Assembly: GCF_013911965.1 (NCBI RefSeq)
Contig: NZ_JACESE010000007.1
Span: 62,001 to 126,000, forward strand
From: Phenylobacterium sp.
GTDB lineage: Bacteria > Pseudomonadota > Alphaproteobacteria > Caulobacterales > Caulobacteraceae
Length of the DNA: 64,000 nucleotides
Direction: 5' to 3'
Shown in pieces: positions 42,903 through 49,882 of the stretch. The notes below the pieces were generated by a model, which saw only the letters and a program-made list of their open reading frames with translations, did not search any database and was not told the DNA's origin. The position numbers were made by a program, and so were the translations under genes. Position 1 is the first letter of the stretch. Each line of letters opens with the position of its first letter.

Positions 42903-43886
42903 ATGACCGTCCACGTGACGCAGAAGACCATGCGCGCCGCCGTCCTGACCGGACCGGGCCGTCTGGAGGTGCGGGAGGTCGAGACGCCGCAGGCCGGGCC
43001 CGGCCAGGTCCGCATCCGCCTGGAGGGCTGCGGTGTCTGCGCCTCCAACCTGACGCCCTGGGAAGGCCCGGAATGGATGCAGTTCCCCACGCCGCCGGGC
43101 GGCCTGGGCCACGAAGGCTGGGGCGTGATCGACCAGGTGGGGCAGAGGGTGAAGGGCCTGAAGGTCGGCGACCGCGTCGCCGCGCTCTCCCACAATTCCT
43201 ATGCCGAGTTCGACGTCGCCGATCAGGGCGCCGTGGTGCGCCTGCCGCCCGAACTCGACGGCCAGCCCTTTCCGGGCGAGCCCCTGGGCTGCGCCATGAA
43301 CATCTTCCGCCGTTGTGAGATCGAGGCCGGGCAGACGGTCGCCATCGTCGGGATCGGCTTCCTGGGCGCCATCCTCACGCGGCTGGCGGCGGAGGCCGGG
43401 GCGCGGGTCATCGCCATCTCGCGCCGGGACTTCTCTCTCGATCTTGCGCGGCGCATGGGCGCGGCCGAGACCATCCCCATGGACGACCACTATCGGATCA
43501 TCGGCCAGGTGAAGGACCTCACCGGCGGCCTCTTCTGCGACCGGGTGATCGAGGCGGTCGGCAAGCAGTGGCCGCTCGACCTCGCCGCCGAACTCACGCG
43601 GGAACGGGGTCGCCTCATCATCGCAGGTTACCACCAGGACGGCCCTCGGCAGGTGAACATGCAGCTCTGGAACTGGCGCGGCCTCGACGTGGTCAACGCC
43701 CACGAGCGCGACCCCGCCGTCTATGCCCAAGGCGTGCGCGACGCGGTGGCGGCCATCGTCTCCGGCCGCCTCGACCCGCGTCCGCTCTACAGCCACACCT
43801 ACGGCCTCGAGGAGCTGGACCAGGCGCTGGACGCCACGCGCGACCGGCCCGGCGATTTCCTCAAGGCTCTGGTGACCTTCCCATGA
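42903..43886 (+). CDS. Medium-chain dehydrogenase/reductase (alcohol dehydrogenase-like)
   Basis: 327 residues. The substrate domain has GCGVCASN and GLGHEGWG (Cys and His of the catalytic zinc site), but the four-Cys structural zinc lobe is absent. The cofactor site is VAIVGIGFLGAILTRLA. It starts 17 bases after the fusion gene with AAGGAGACG upstream and overlaps the Gfo/Idh/MocA gene by ATGA. It probably oxidises or reduces a hydroxyl of a sugar or polyol in the same pathway; sorbitol-dehydrogenase-like or threonine-dehydrogenase-like substrates are alternatives. Confidence 0.82.
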   Translation: MTVHVTQKTMRAAVLTGPGRLEVREVETPQAGPGQVRIRLEGCGVCASNLTPWEGPEWMQFPTPPGGLGHEGWGVIDQVGQRVKGLKVGDRVAALSHNSYAEFDVADQGAVVRLPPELDGQPFPGEPLGCAMNIFRRCEIEAGQTVAIVGIGFLGAILTRLAAEAGARVIAISRRDFSLDLARRMGAAETIPMDDHYRIIGQVKDLTGGLFCDRVIEAVGKQWPLDLAAELTRERGRLIIAGYHQDGPRQVNMQLWNWRGLDVVNAHERDPAVYAQGVRDAVAAIVSGRLDPRPLYSHTYGLEELDQALDATRDRPGDFLKALVTFP

Positions 43887-44923
43887 GCGAGCTTGCACCC
43901 CCGGAGCCGCGCGAACGGCGGCCCCCGGCCGCGGGCGCACGGACGGCCCGTCTCGGCTTCGTCGGCGTGGGCTGGATCGGCCGCAACCGAATGGAGGCCA
44001 TGCTGGCGACAGGCCTCGCCGAGGCGGTCGCCATACTCGACGCCGACGATGCGACGGCCGCGGAGGCCTGCCGCCTTGCGCCGGACGCCCGCCGCGCCGG
44101 CGGTTTCGACGAGCTCCTGGCCATGGATCTGGACGGCGTGGTCATCGCCACCCCCAGCGCCCTGCATGCCGAGCAGGCCATCGGCGCGCTGCAGGCCGGC
44201 AAGGCGGTGTTCTGTCAGAAGCCGCTGGGACGCACGGCCGCCGAGGTCGAGGCCGTGCTCGCCGCCGCGCGTCGGGCCGACCGCCTGCTGGGCGTCGACA
44301 TGTCCTATCGGTTCACCGAAGGGATGGCCAAGATCCGCGACCTGGTCGGCTCGGGCGAGCTGGGGGCCGTTCACGCCGTGGATCTGACCTTCCACAACGC
44401 CTATGGCCCGGACAAGCCGTGGTTCTACGATCCGGCGCTCTCAGGCGGCGGCTGCGTGATGGATCTGGGCGTCCATCTCGTGGATCTGGCGCTGTGGACG
44501 CTGGCGCCGGCGAGGGTGGTCGACGTCTCCGCCGACCTCTTCGCCGAGGGGCGTCCGCTCATCGATTCTGAGGGCCGCACCGAGGATTTCGCGCTGGCCA
44601 CCCTGAGGCTCGACACCGGGGCGGTGGTGCGGCTGGCCTGTTCCTGGCGGCTGCCGGCGGGCCAGGATGCGGTGATCGGCGCCGCGTTTTACGGCCCTGA
44701 GGGCGGGGCGGCGTTCCGCAACGTGAACGGCTCCTTCTACGACTTCACCGCCGAACGCTTTCGCGGCACCGCGCGTGAGACGTTGGCCCTTCCGCCGGAC
44801 GCCTGGGGCGGGCGGGCCGCCGCCCACTGGGCGCGCCGCCTGGCGGCTGGGGCTCGGTTCGATCCGGCGATGGAAGACGTGCTGGCCGCCGCCCAGGTGC
44901 TGGACCGCATCTACGGGCGGTGA
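43883..44923 (+). CDS. Gfo/Idh/MocA-family oxidoreductase
   Basis: 346 residues. The Rossmann motif is LGFVGVGWIGRNRMEAML (about 24-41), followed by VIATPSALHAEQAIGALQAGKAVFCQKPLG with the catalytic Lys-Pro. The C-terminal alpha/beta domain contains GGGCVMDLGVHLVDLALW with the usual Asp/His. The family oxidises sugars, inositol or sugar nucleotides with NAD(P); an inositol dehydrogenase-type activity would fit ino1. Last gene of the plus operon, followed by a bidirectional terminator. Confidence 0.85.
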   Translation: MSELAPPEPRERRPPAAGARTARLGFVGVGWIGRNRMEAMLATGLAEAVAILDADDATAAEACRLAPDARRAGGFDELLAMDLDGVVIATPSALHAEQAIGALQAGKAVFCQKPLGRTAAEVEAVLAAARRADRLLGVDMSYRFTEGMAKIRDLVGSGELGAVHAVDLTFHNAYGPDKPWFYDPALSGGGCVMDLGVHLVDLALWTLAPARVVDVSADLFAEGRPLIDSEGRTEDFALATLRLDTGAVVRLACSWRLPAGQDAVIGAAFYGPEGGAAFRNVNGSFYDFTAERFRGTARETLALPPDAWGGRAAAHWARRLAAGARFDPAMEDVLAAAQVLDRIYGR

Positions 44924-44949
44924 GCGCCCGATCTTCGCCCAAAGAAAAA

Positions 44950-44971
44950 GGGCCGGCGCAAGCGCCGGCCC
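44950..44971. terminator. Bidirectional intrinsic terminator
   Basis: A 10-bp stem GGGCCGGCGC with its complement around an AA core is flanked by AAAGAAAAA on the left, which becomes TTTTTCTTT for the minus strand, and by TTCTCGT on the right. It ends both the glycan operon (plus) and the cold shock gene (minus), and is stronger for the latter. Confidence 0.85.
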
Positions 44972-44999
44972 TTCTCGTCATTGCGTCTGAGGCTCGCCC

Positions 45000-45209
45000 T
45001 TAGGCGGCTTGCAGGTTCGCAGCCGACATCTTGCCGTTGCGCGCGTCGCGCTGCAGCTCGAAGTCGATCTTCTGACCTTCGTGGAGCGAGGCCATGCCCG
45101 CGCGCTCGACGGCCGAGATGTGCACGAACACATCAGCGCCGCCGTCGTCGGGTTGAATGAAGCCGAAGCCCTTTTGGCCGTTGAACCACTTAACGGTGCC
45201 GGTAGCCAT
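45000..45209 (-). CDS. Cold shock protein (CspA family)
   Basis: 69 residues, one OB-fold cold shock domain: [20 protein letters not shown] with RNP1, then [13 protein letters not shown] with RNP2. It binds single-stranded RNA or DNA and melts RNA structure. A 297-base intergenic region lies upstream, with room for the long 5' leader common in csp genes. I saw no other gene in 45210-45506; it is somewhat AT-richer than its surroundings. Confidence 0.93.
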   Translation of the reverse strand: MATGTVKWFNGQKGFGFIQPDDGGADVFVHISAVERAGMASLHEGQKIDFELQRDARNGKMSAANLQAA

Positions 45210-45506
45210 GTCTTGATCCCTTTCCGGGTCGAGTATTCAAACGCCCGCGAATGGGCGAAAGATCAAATTTTCGGAGAGGTCGAGATGTCCAGTGGCATAT
45301 GGCCCGAAGGCGGTGCTGGAGCTTAGGCGAGCCAAAACGATATTCGATGCCTGCTTTTTCGCACGAAGCGCGTCGACGATGCAAGAAATATTTCCAGATG
45401 GCGCCGGACGCGCGGTGAAAATACCTCTATTTTGTTCGCTCAATCGTCATTTCCGCTGCTGAAATCGCCGCCGGCGACTTCGCGCGGACACTCAAGGGAG
45501 CAGCAT

Positions 45507-45716
45507 ATGCGCGAGACCCCCGATCGCATGGTCTTCACCGTGGCGCGCCACGACGGGCAGTGGGCCGTGGAGCATGACGGCGCCTATTCGGACCACAGCC
45601 GCGACAAGGAAGAAGCCAAGGCCGCCGCCAACAAGCGGGCCCGAGCGGCCCAGGATCAGGGCCGCCCCTGCCAGGTCCGCGTCAGCGGCGAACACGGCTT
45701 CTTCGCCACGCCGTAG
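45507..45716 (+). CDS. DUF2188-like small protein
   Basis: 69 residues: FTVARHDGQWAVEHDGAYSDHSRDKEEAKAAANKRARAA, then GRPCQVRVSGEHG. The pattern of a short beta hairpin, a Lys/Ala-rich helix and a final strand matches DUF2188. AAGGGAG precedes the ATG at 45507; the longer reading from 45432 lacks a site. Function is unknown; homologues are often linked to stress conditions. Confidence 0.75.
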   Translation: MRETPDRMVFTVARHDGQWAVEHDGAYSDHSRDKEEAKAAANKRARAAQDQGRPCQVRVSGEHGFFATP

Positions 45717-45725
45717 CCGGAAAGG

Positions 45726-46064
45726 CTAGCGCGCGCCGTCGGTCGAGGTGTTGTGGGCGGCGCCGCTCGGCTGAGTCGACTGGTCGGTCTCGATCTGAGA
45801 GCCGACGCCGCCCACCTCGTCATAGTCGGGCGTCTGGCCGGCCGGTCCGCCGGGCAGGGCGGGCGTCGTCGGCGTTTCGGCGGCCCCGGCGTCATCGGTC
45901 GTGACCAGACCCGCGGCGCCTTCGCCGGGATAGGTGGGCGCGGCCCCGCCGTCCAGCCGGTCGCCGGCCTCGGTCTGGTCCTGTCCGCCACAGGCGGCCA
46001 GGGCCCCGCCAAGGGCCAGGACGGCGGCGAAGGCGGCGGCGCGGTTGAGACGTCGATCGGTCAT
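45726..46064 (-). CDS. Small putative lipoprotein
   Basis: 112 residues. The signal peptide (1-24) ends in LAAC with Cys25 as the lipidation site. The rest is low-complexity, rich in Gly/Ala/Thr/Pro/Asp, without recognisable domains. AGGAGGACATCC precedes the ATG. It lies 70 bases after the DUF4142 gene on the same strand and is probably cotranscribed with it. Confidence 0.72.
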   Translation of the reverse strand: MTDRRLNRAAAFAAVLALGGALAACGGQDQTEAGDRLDGGAAPTYPGEGAAGLVTTDDAGAAETPTTPALPGGPAGQTPDYDEVGGVGSQIETDQSTQPSGAAHNTSTDGAR

Positions 46065-46134
46065 GGATGTCCTCCTGCTACAGCCAAGCAATGCCGCAGC
46101 CGACCTGCCGGTTCCGCTCCGCGCCGCCGGTCGA

Positions 46135-46743
46135 TCAGTTGGCCATGGCTTCCAGTTCCTCGCCGCCAACCTCGCGCACCATGGCCAGGTGCTTCTCGAT
46201 CTTCTCGGCGGCTTGCGCGGCGATCGGCTTCAGCACCTCGCTGTCGCCGGCCTCGGCGTACTCGCTGTGCAGGGTGAGCGCTTCGAGGTGCGCGGCCAGC
46301 TGCTGGTGAAGATAGGCCAGGTCGAAGGTGTCGGCGCTGGCGGCCTGCAGGTTGTCGATCATGCCCTGGCGCCGCTCGTCCATCTGCTCGGGCAGGGTGA
46401 CGTTCTCCTCCAGCTGAGCCTGAGGTAGGGCGGCCTCCATCTGCGAGGCCATGGTCCGGTGATCGCTGATGATCATCTGGGCCAGTTCGCGGACCCGTGC
46501 GTCCTGCCCCTTCTCCAGAGCGATCTCGGCGGCGCGGATTTCGTACATGTCGGCGATGTGGGCCGCCGGCACATAGGTCTCGGCCTGCAGTCCGCCGACC
46601 ACGGCCGAGGCCATGCCGACGCCCGTCGAGGCGACGTCCTGGACGGCGTTCACCGGCGGCGTCTGGCCGAGGTCCTCGTTGTCCTGACATCCAGCCAACA
46701 GCAGGGCCGCGGTCGCCGAGGCGGTGAGGATCATAGATTTCAT
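46135..46743 (-). CDS. DUF4142 ferritin-like lipoprotein
   Basis: 202 residues. The lipobox LLAGC gives Cys19. From about residue 55 there are four long helices of the DUF4142 type, with MYEIRAAEIALEKGQDARVRELAQMIISDHRTMASQ and LHQQLAAHLEALTLH (E/H residues placed as in ferritin-like bundles). It is located in a membrane facing the periplasm. CAGGAGA precedes the ATG, and a GGAAC-N16-GGTT promoter lies 29 bases further upstream, consistent with general stress control. Confidence 0.83.
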   Translation of the reverse strand: MKSMILTASATAALLLAGCQDNEDLGQTPPVNAVQDVASTGVGMASAVVGGLQAETYVPAAHIADMYEIRAAEIALEKGQDARVRELAQMIISDHRTMASQMEAALPQAQLEENVTLPEQMDERRQGMIDNLQAASADTFDLAYLHQQLAAHLEALTLHSEYAEAGDSEVLKPIAAQAAEKIEKHLAMVREVGGEELEAMAN

Positions 46744-46771
46744 GTCGGTCTCCTGAATAACCCTCGGCCAC

Positions 46772-46796
46772 AACCGGGCAGAGCGGCTCAGGTTCC
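46772..46796 (-). promoter_or_regulatory. Candidate EcfG (SigT)-type promoter for the DUF4142 operon
   Basis: On the minus strand: GGAAC, 16 bases, GGTT, against GGAAC-N16/17-CGTT (one mismatch). The -10 element ends 29 bases before the ATG, a normal leader length. It sits in the 74-base gap between the acyl-CoA dehydrogenase stop and the DUF4142 start. Confidence 0.5.
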
Positions 46797-46817
46797 GAGA
46801 CAGTCTTGCGCCGATCC

Positions 46818-47972
46818 TCAGTACGACCGTGGCAGACCCAGGACGTGCTCGGCGAGATAGGCCAGGATCAGGTTCGTCGAGATTGGGGCCACCTGATAGA
46901 GCCGCGTCTCGCGAAACTTGCGCTCGACATCGTACTCCTCGGCGAAGCCGAAGCCGCCGTGGGTCTGGACGCACATGTCGGCCGCCGCCCAGGACGCCTC
47001 CGAGGCCAGCATCTTGGCCATGTTGGCCTCTTCCCCGGCCGGCTCGCCGGCCTCGTAGCGGGCGGCGGCCTCATAGGTCATCAGCTTGGCGGCGCGGACC
47101 TGGGCGTAGGCGCGGGCGATGGGGAACTGGACGCCCTGGTTCTGGCCGATGGGCCGACCGAAAACGACGCGGGCCCTGGCGTAGTCCCGGGCCTTCTCCA
47201 CGAACCAGCGACCGTCGCCGACACACTCGGCGGCGATCAGGATGCGCTCGGCGTTCATGCCGTCGAGGATGTAGCGGAAGCCCTTGCCTTCCTCGCCGAT
47301 CAGGGAGGCGGCGGGGATCTCCAGGTCGTCGAAGAAGACCTCGGTCGTGGCGTGGTTGAACATGGTGCGGATCGGCTTGATCGTCAGGCCGCGGCCGACG
47401 GCCTGGCGCATGTCCACCAGGAAAACGGAAAGGCCCTCCGTCTTCTTCGCCGCCTGGTCCTTCGGGGTCGTGCGGGCCAGCAGCACCATCAGGTCGGAAT
47501 GCTCGGCCCGGCTGGTCCAGACCTTCTGGCCGTTGACGACATAGACATCGCCCTTGCGGACAGCCTGTGTGGCGATGGAGGTGGTGTCGGTGCCCGCCGT
47601 CGGCTCTGTGACGCCGAAGGCCTGCAGGCGCAGCTCGCCCGAGGCGATCCCCGGCAGCCACTGGCGCTTTTGCGCTTCGCTCCCATGCCGCAGAAGGGTG
47701 CCCATGGTGTACATCTGGGCGTGAACCGCCGCGGCGTTGCAGCCGCTCGCGTGGATCTCCTCCAGGATCGCCGCGGCCGCCGACAGGCCAAGGCCGCTGC
47801 CGCCATAGGCTTCGGGGATCAGGACGCCCAGCAGGCCGGCCTCGGTCAGGGCCTGCACGAACTCGGCCGGATAGGCGCGTTCGCGGTCACGCGCACGCCA
47901 GTACTCGCCGGGGAAGCGGGCGCAGAGCCTGCGCACCGTGTCGAGTACGCCGTCCAGTTGGTCCCGCTCCAT
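46818..47972 (-). CDS. Acyl-CoA dehydrogenase
   Basis: 384 residues. FAD-binding and substrate motifs are FGVTEPTAGTDTTS and VYVVNGQKVWTSRAEHSD; the C-terminal helical domain has QTHGGFGFAEEYDVERKFRETRLYQV. The usual catalytic Glu near the C terminus (Y-E-G-T) is replaced by APIS. Glu242 in DGMNAERILIA lies where isovaleryl- and long-chain enzymes keep their base. It catalyses the alpha-beta dehydrogenation of an acyl-CoA, possibly branched. It stands alone, with no CoA ligase or hydratase beside it. Confidence 0.88.
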   Translation of the reverse strand: MERDQLDGVLDTVRRLCARFPGEYWRARDRERAYPAEFVQALTEAGLLGVLIPEAYGGSGLGLSAAAAILEEIHASGCNAAAVHAQMYTMGTLLRHGSEAQKRQWLPGIASGELRLQAFGVTEPTAGTDTTSIATQAVRKGDVYVVNGQKVWTSRAEHSDLMVLLARTTPKDQAAKKTEGLSVFLVDMRQAVGRGLTIKPIRTMFNHATTEVFFDDLEIPAASLIGEEGKGFRYILDGMNAERILIAAECVGDGRWFVEKARDYARARVVFGRPIGQNQGVQFPIARAYAQVRAAKLMTYEAAARYEAGEPAGEEANMAKMLASEASWAAADMCVQTHGGFGFAEEYDVERKFRETRLYQVAPISTNLILAYLAEHVLGLPRSY

Positions 47973-48046
47973 CGCCGCCTCCCGTCGCTTGTCTTGCGGA
48001 CATAGAGGAGGGGGGCGGGGGAGGGGAAGCCGGACGTGACGGAAGC

Positions 48047-48949
48047 CTATTCGGGTTTCAGCGGACGCGCGTCCGGGCTGTGGTCGAGGCTGACGGGCGG
48101 AAGCTCGAAGGCGCGGATCACGCCGGTGGGCCGGTTGATGGCGTACATCACGCGGCCCGGTGCGGTGCGGTCCCAGGCGATGGCCTGGCCCGCGGCGTCT
48201 ATGGCGATCGTGGCCACATGGATGAGGGTCGGGCCCATCACCGGCCTGGCCAGCACATAGAGTTCCGGGCGGTCATGGCCGAAGACGTAGAGGAGGCCGT
48301 CGGGACCGAGCACCCCGCCCGAGGCCGCGTGCGGCGCCATCCGCGCCAGCACGCTCGCCGGCAGGGCGTAGCCGCCGGTCCGCCGCCACTGGGCGTCGTA
48401 GAAGACCACGCCGGCATAGGCGGCGTCCTTGTATGGCAGGCCGCCGTCCTCGTTGTAGTGGGCGTAGCCGGCGATCCAGCCCTGGCCGAAGCGCTCGAAG
48501 AAGGTCAGCGATCCCTCGTCGAGTATGCCCAGGCTGTGGCTCGCGGCATGGGTCATGGTGGCGGTGTCGAACACCTCGACCGAACTCGCCATCGGCACGA
48601 GCGGGAAGTTGGAGTTGGCGCACCACAGCTTCCCCGCCTCGGCGAAGCAGGAATTGATGTGGCGGATCAGGCCCTCCCGCGGCGCGGCCCAGCGGCCGAC
48701 GCGCGCGCCGGTCGCCTTGTCGTACTTGCCGATCACGGTGTTGACGATGGCGTAGACGTGGTCGGCGTCGACGGCCACGCCCTGCCGGGCCTCCGGCGCG
48801 GCGTATTCGCGGATCATCTTCGCCTGCAGCTCGACCACCGGCGGCGGCGCATAGACCGGCGGGCGCTCCGAGGCGACGGGCTGGGCGAGCGCAGACCCCG
48901 CGGCGGCGAACAGGGCGGCGGCGAGCGCGGCGCGGACAAGCGGGGTCAT
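48047..48949 (-). CDS. Secreted protein of unknown function (beta-propeller-like)
   Basis: 300 residues with a cleavable signal peptide (1-22, ending GSALAQ). Repeated motifs such as GVAVDADHVYAIVNTVIGKYDKATG, KLWCANSNFPLVPMASSVEVFD and GVLGPDGLLYVFGHDRPELYVL look like the blades of a beta-propeller. GGAGATCGAC precedes the ATG. It follows the phosphodiester glycosidase gene by 19 bases in a three-gene operon headed by a TonB receptor, so it is probably periplasmic. Enzymatic role unknown. Confidence 0.7.
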   Translation of the reverse strand: MTPLVRAALAAALFAAAGSALAQPVASERPPVYAPPPVVELQAKMIREYAAPEARQGVAVDADHVYAIVNTVIGKYDKATGARVGRWAAPREGLIRHINSCFAEAGKLWCANSNFPLVPMASSVEVFDTATMTHAASHSLGILDEGSLTFFERFGQGWIAGYAHYNEDGGLPYKDAAYAGVVFYDAQWRRTGGYALPASVLARMAPHAASGGVLGPDGLLYVFGHDRPELYVLARPVMGPTLIHVATIAIDAAGQAIAWDRTAPGRVMYAINRPTGVIRAFELPPVSLDHSPDARPLKPE

Positions 48950-48968
48950 GTCGATCTCCACGAGAGGG

Positions 48969-49865
48969 TCAGGGGCGCACGCGGACGCCGATATGGTTGG
49001 CGGACGGCCTTTCCCGCCCGGGCACGCCCGTATGGATGGGCGAGTTGAGCACCACCACCTCGCCGTCGCGCCGGGCCGCCAGGGTGGACGAGCCGCCGCC
49101 GTCGAGATTGATCGCCTGCTCGGCGCCCAGGGCTCGGAAGATGGCGATGAGCTCGGCGAGGGAGGCGCCTTCGCTGTAGCCCGCCTGCCGTCCGTCGACC
49201 ACGACCAGCCAGGCCCGCGGCGCGTCGTCGTCCAGGCCGAGCGCCGTGCGCGGGTGGCGGTTCTCGCCATAGGCCTGGCCGAAGGCCTCGAAGCTGCGGG
49301 CCTGGCCGTCGGCCAGCAGACGCGGGCCGGCCGAAACCGCATGATCGACCGGTCCGCCGCAGTCCTGCCCGTCGCGGATCGTCACGGCGGCGGCGCGGAT
49401 GCAGACGATGGCGTTGACGCGTTCATCCTCGTCCGGCTCGACGGGCGAGACCACCTGGCCGAAGGCGATGGCCGCGCCGGACACGTCGGCGCCGTCGCCG
49501 GCGTGGGGATAGTAGTCCTCGCCGCCCTTCGAGCCGCCCTTGAAGGGGGTGAAGTAGCTGGCGTTCACCGCTGCGGCGAGGCCGTTGCGGCGGGCGTAGT
49601 CGGACGTCGTCTGGGCCACATGCTCACGCCCGCCGGAGGTGTCGCCGGCGGTGAGCTCCAGACGCACCCGCCGCAGGTCCAGCTCCAGGACATGGACCTG
49701 CATCGCCGCCGGATCGGTCCGGCTCTCGCGCCAGTAGCGCCCGCCCGGGAACAGGGCTTCCCCGCGGACGCCGGCGTCGGACGGGTGTTGCGCACGCGGC
49801 GTCGCGCAGGCCGTCAGGGCAAGCGTCAGGAGACAGACGCCAGCGAGTGTCGACCTGCGGTTCAT
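48969..49865 (-). CDS. Phosphodiester glycosidase family lipoprotein (NAGPA-like)
   Basis: 298 residues. The lipobox LTAC gives Cys20. The NAGPA/DUF2233 domain has AAVNASYFTPFKG, AVSAGPRLLADG, RTALGLDDD and AINLDGGGSSTLA with the conserved Asp-Gly-Gly-Gly. The mammalian relative removes GlcNAc from a phosphodiester, and bacterial members act on glycan phosphodiesters. GAGGA precedes the ATG. It is encoded 17 bases after the TonB receptor, suggesting uptake and trimming of a phosphodiester-linked glycan. Confidence 0.85.
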   Translation of the reverse strand: MNRRSTLAGVCLLTLALTACATPRAQHPSDAGVRGEALFPGGRYWRESRTDPAAMQVHVLELDLRRVRLELTAGDTSGGREHVAQTTSDYARRNGLAAAVNASYFTPFKGGSKGGEDYYPHAGDGADVSGAAIAFGQVVSPVEPDEDERVNAIVCIRAAAVTIRDGQDCGGPVDHAVSAGPRLLADGQARSFEAFGQAYGENRHPRTALGLDDDAPRAWLVVVDGRQAGYSEGASLAELIAIFRALGAEQAINLDGGGSSTLAARRDGEVVVLNSPIHTGVPGRERPSANHIGVRVRP

Positions 49866-49882
49866 CGCGCGCGTCCTCATCC

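Noticed and set aside
45210-45506. Short frames in the cold shock upstream region as genes
   Set aside because: No ribosome sites or recognisable domains; the stretch is more likely promoter and a long csp leader.
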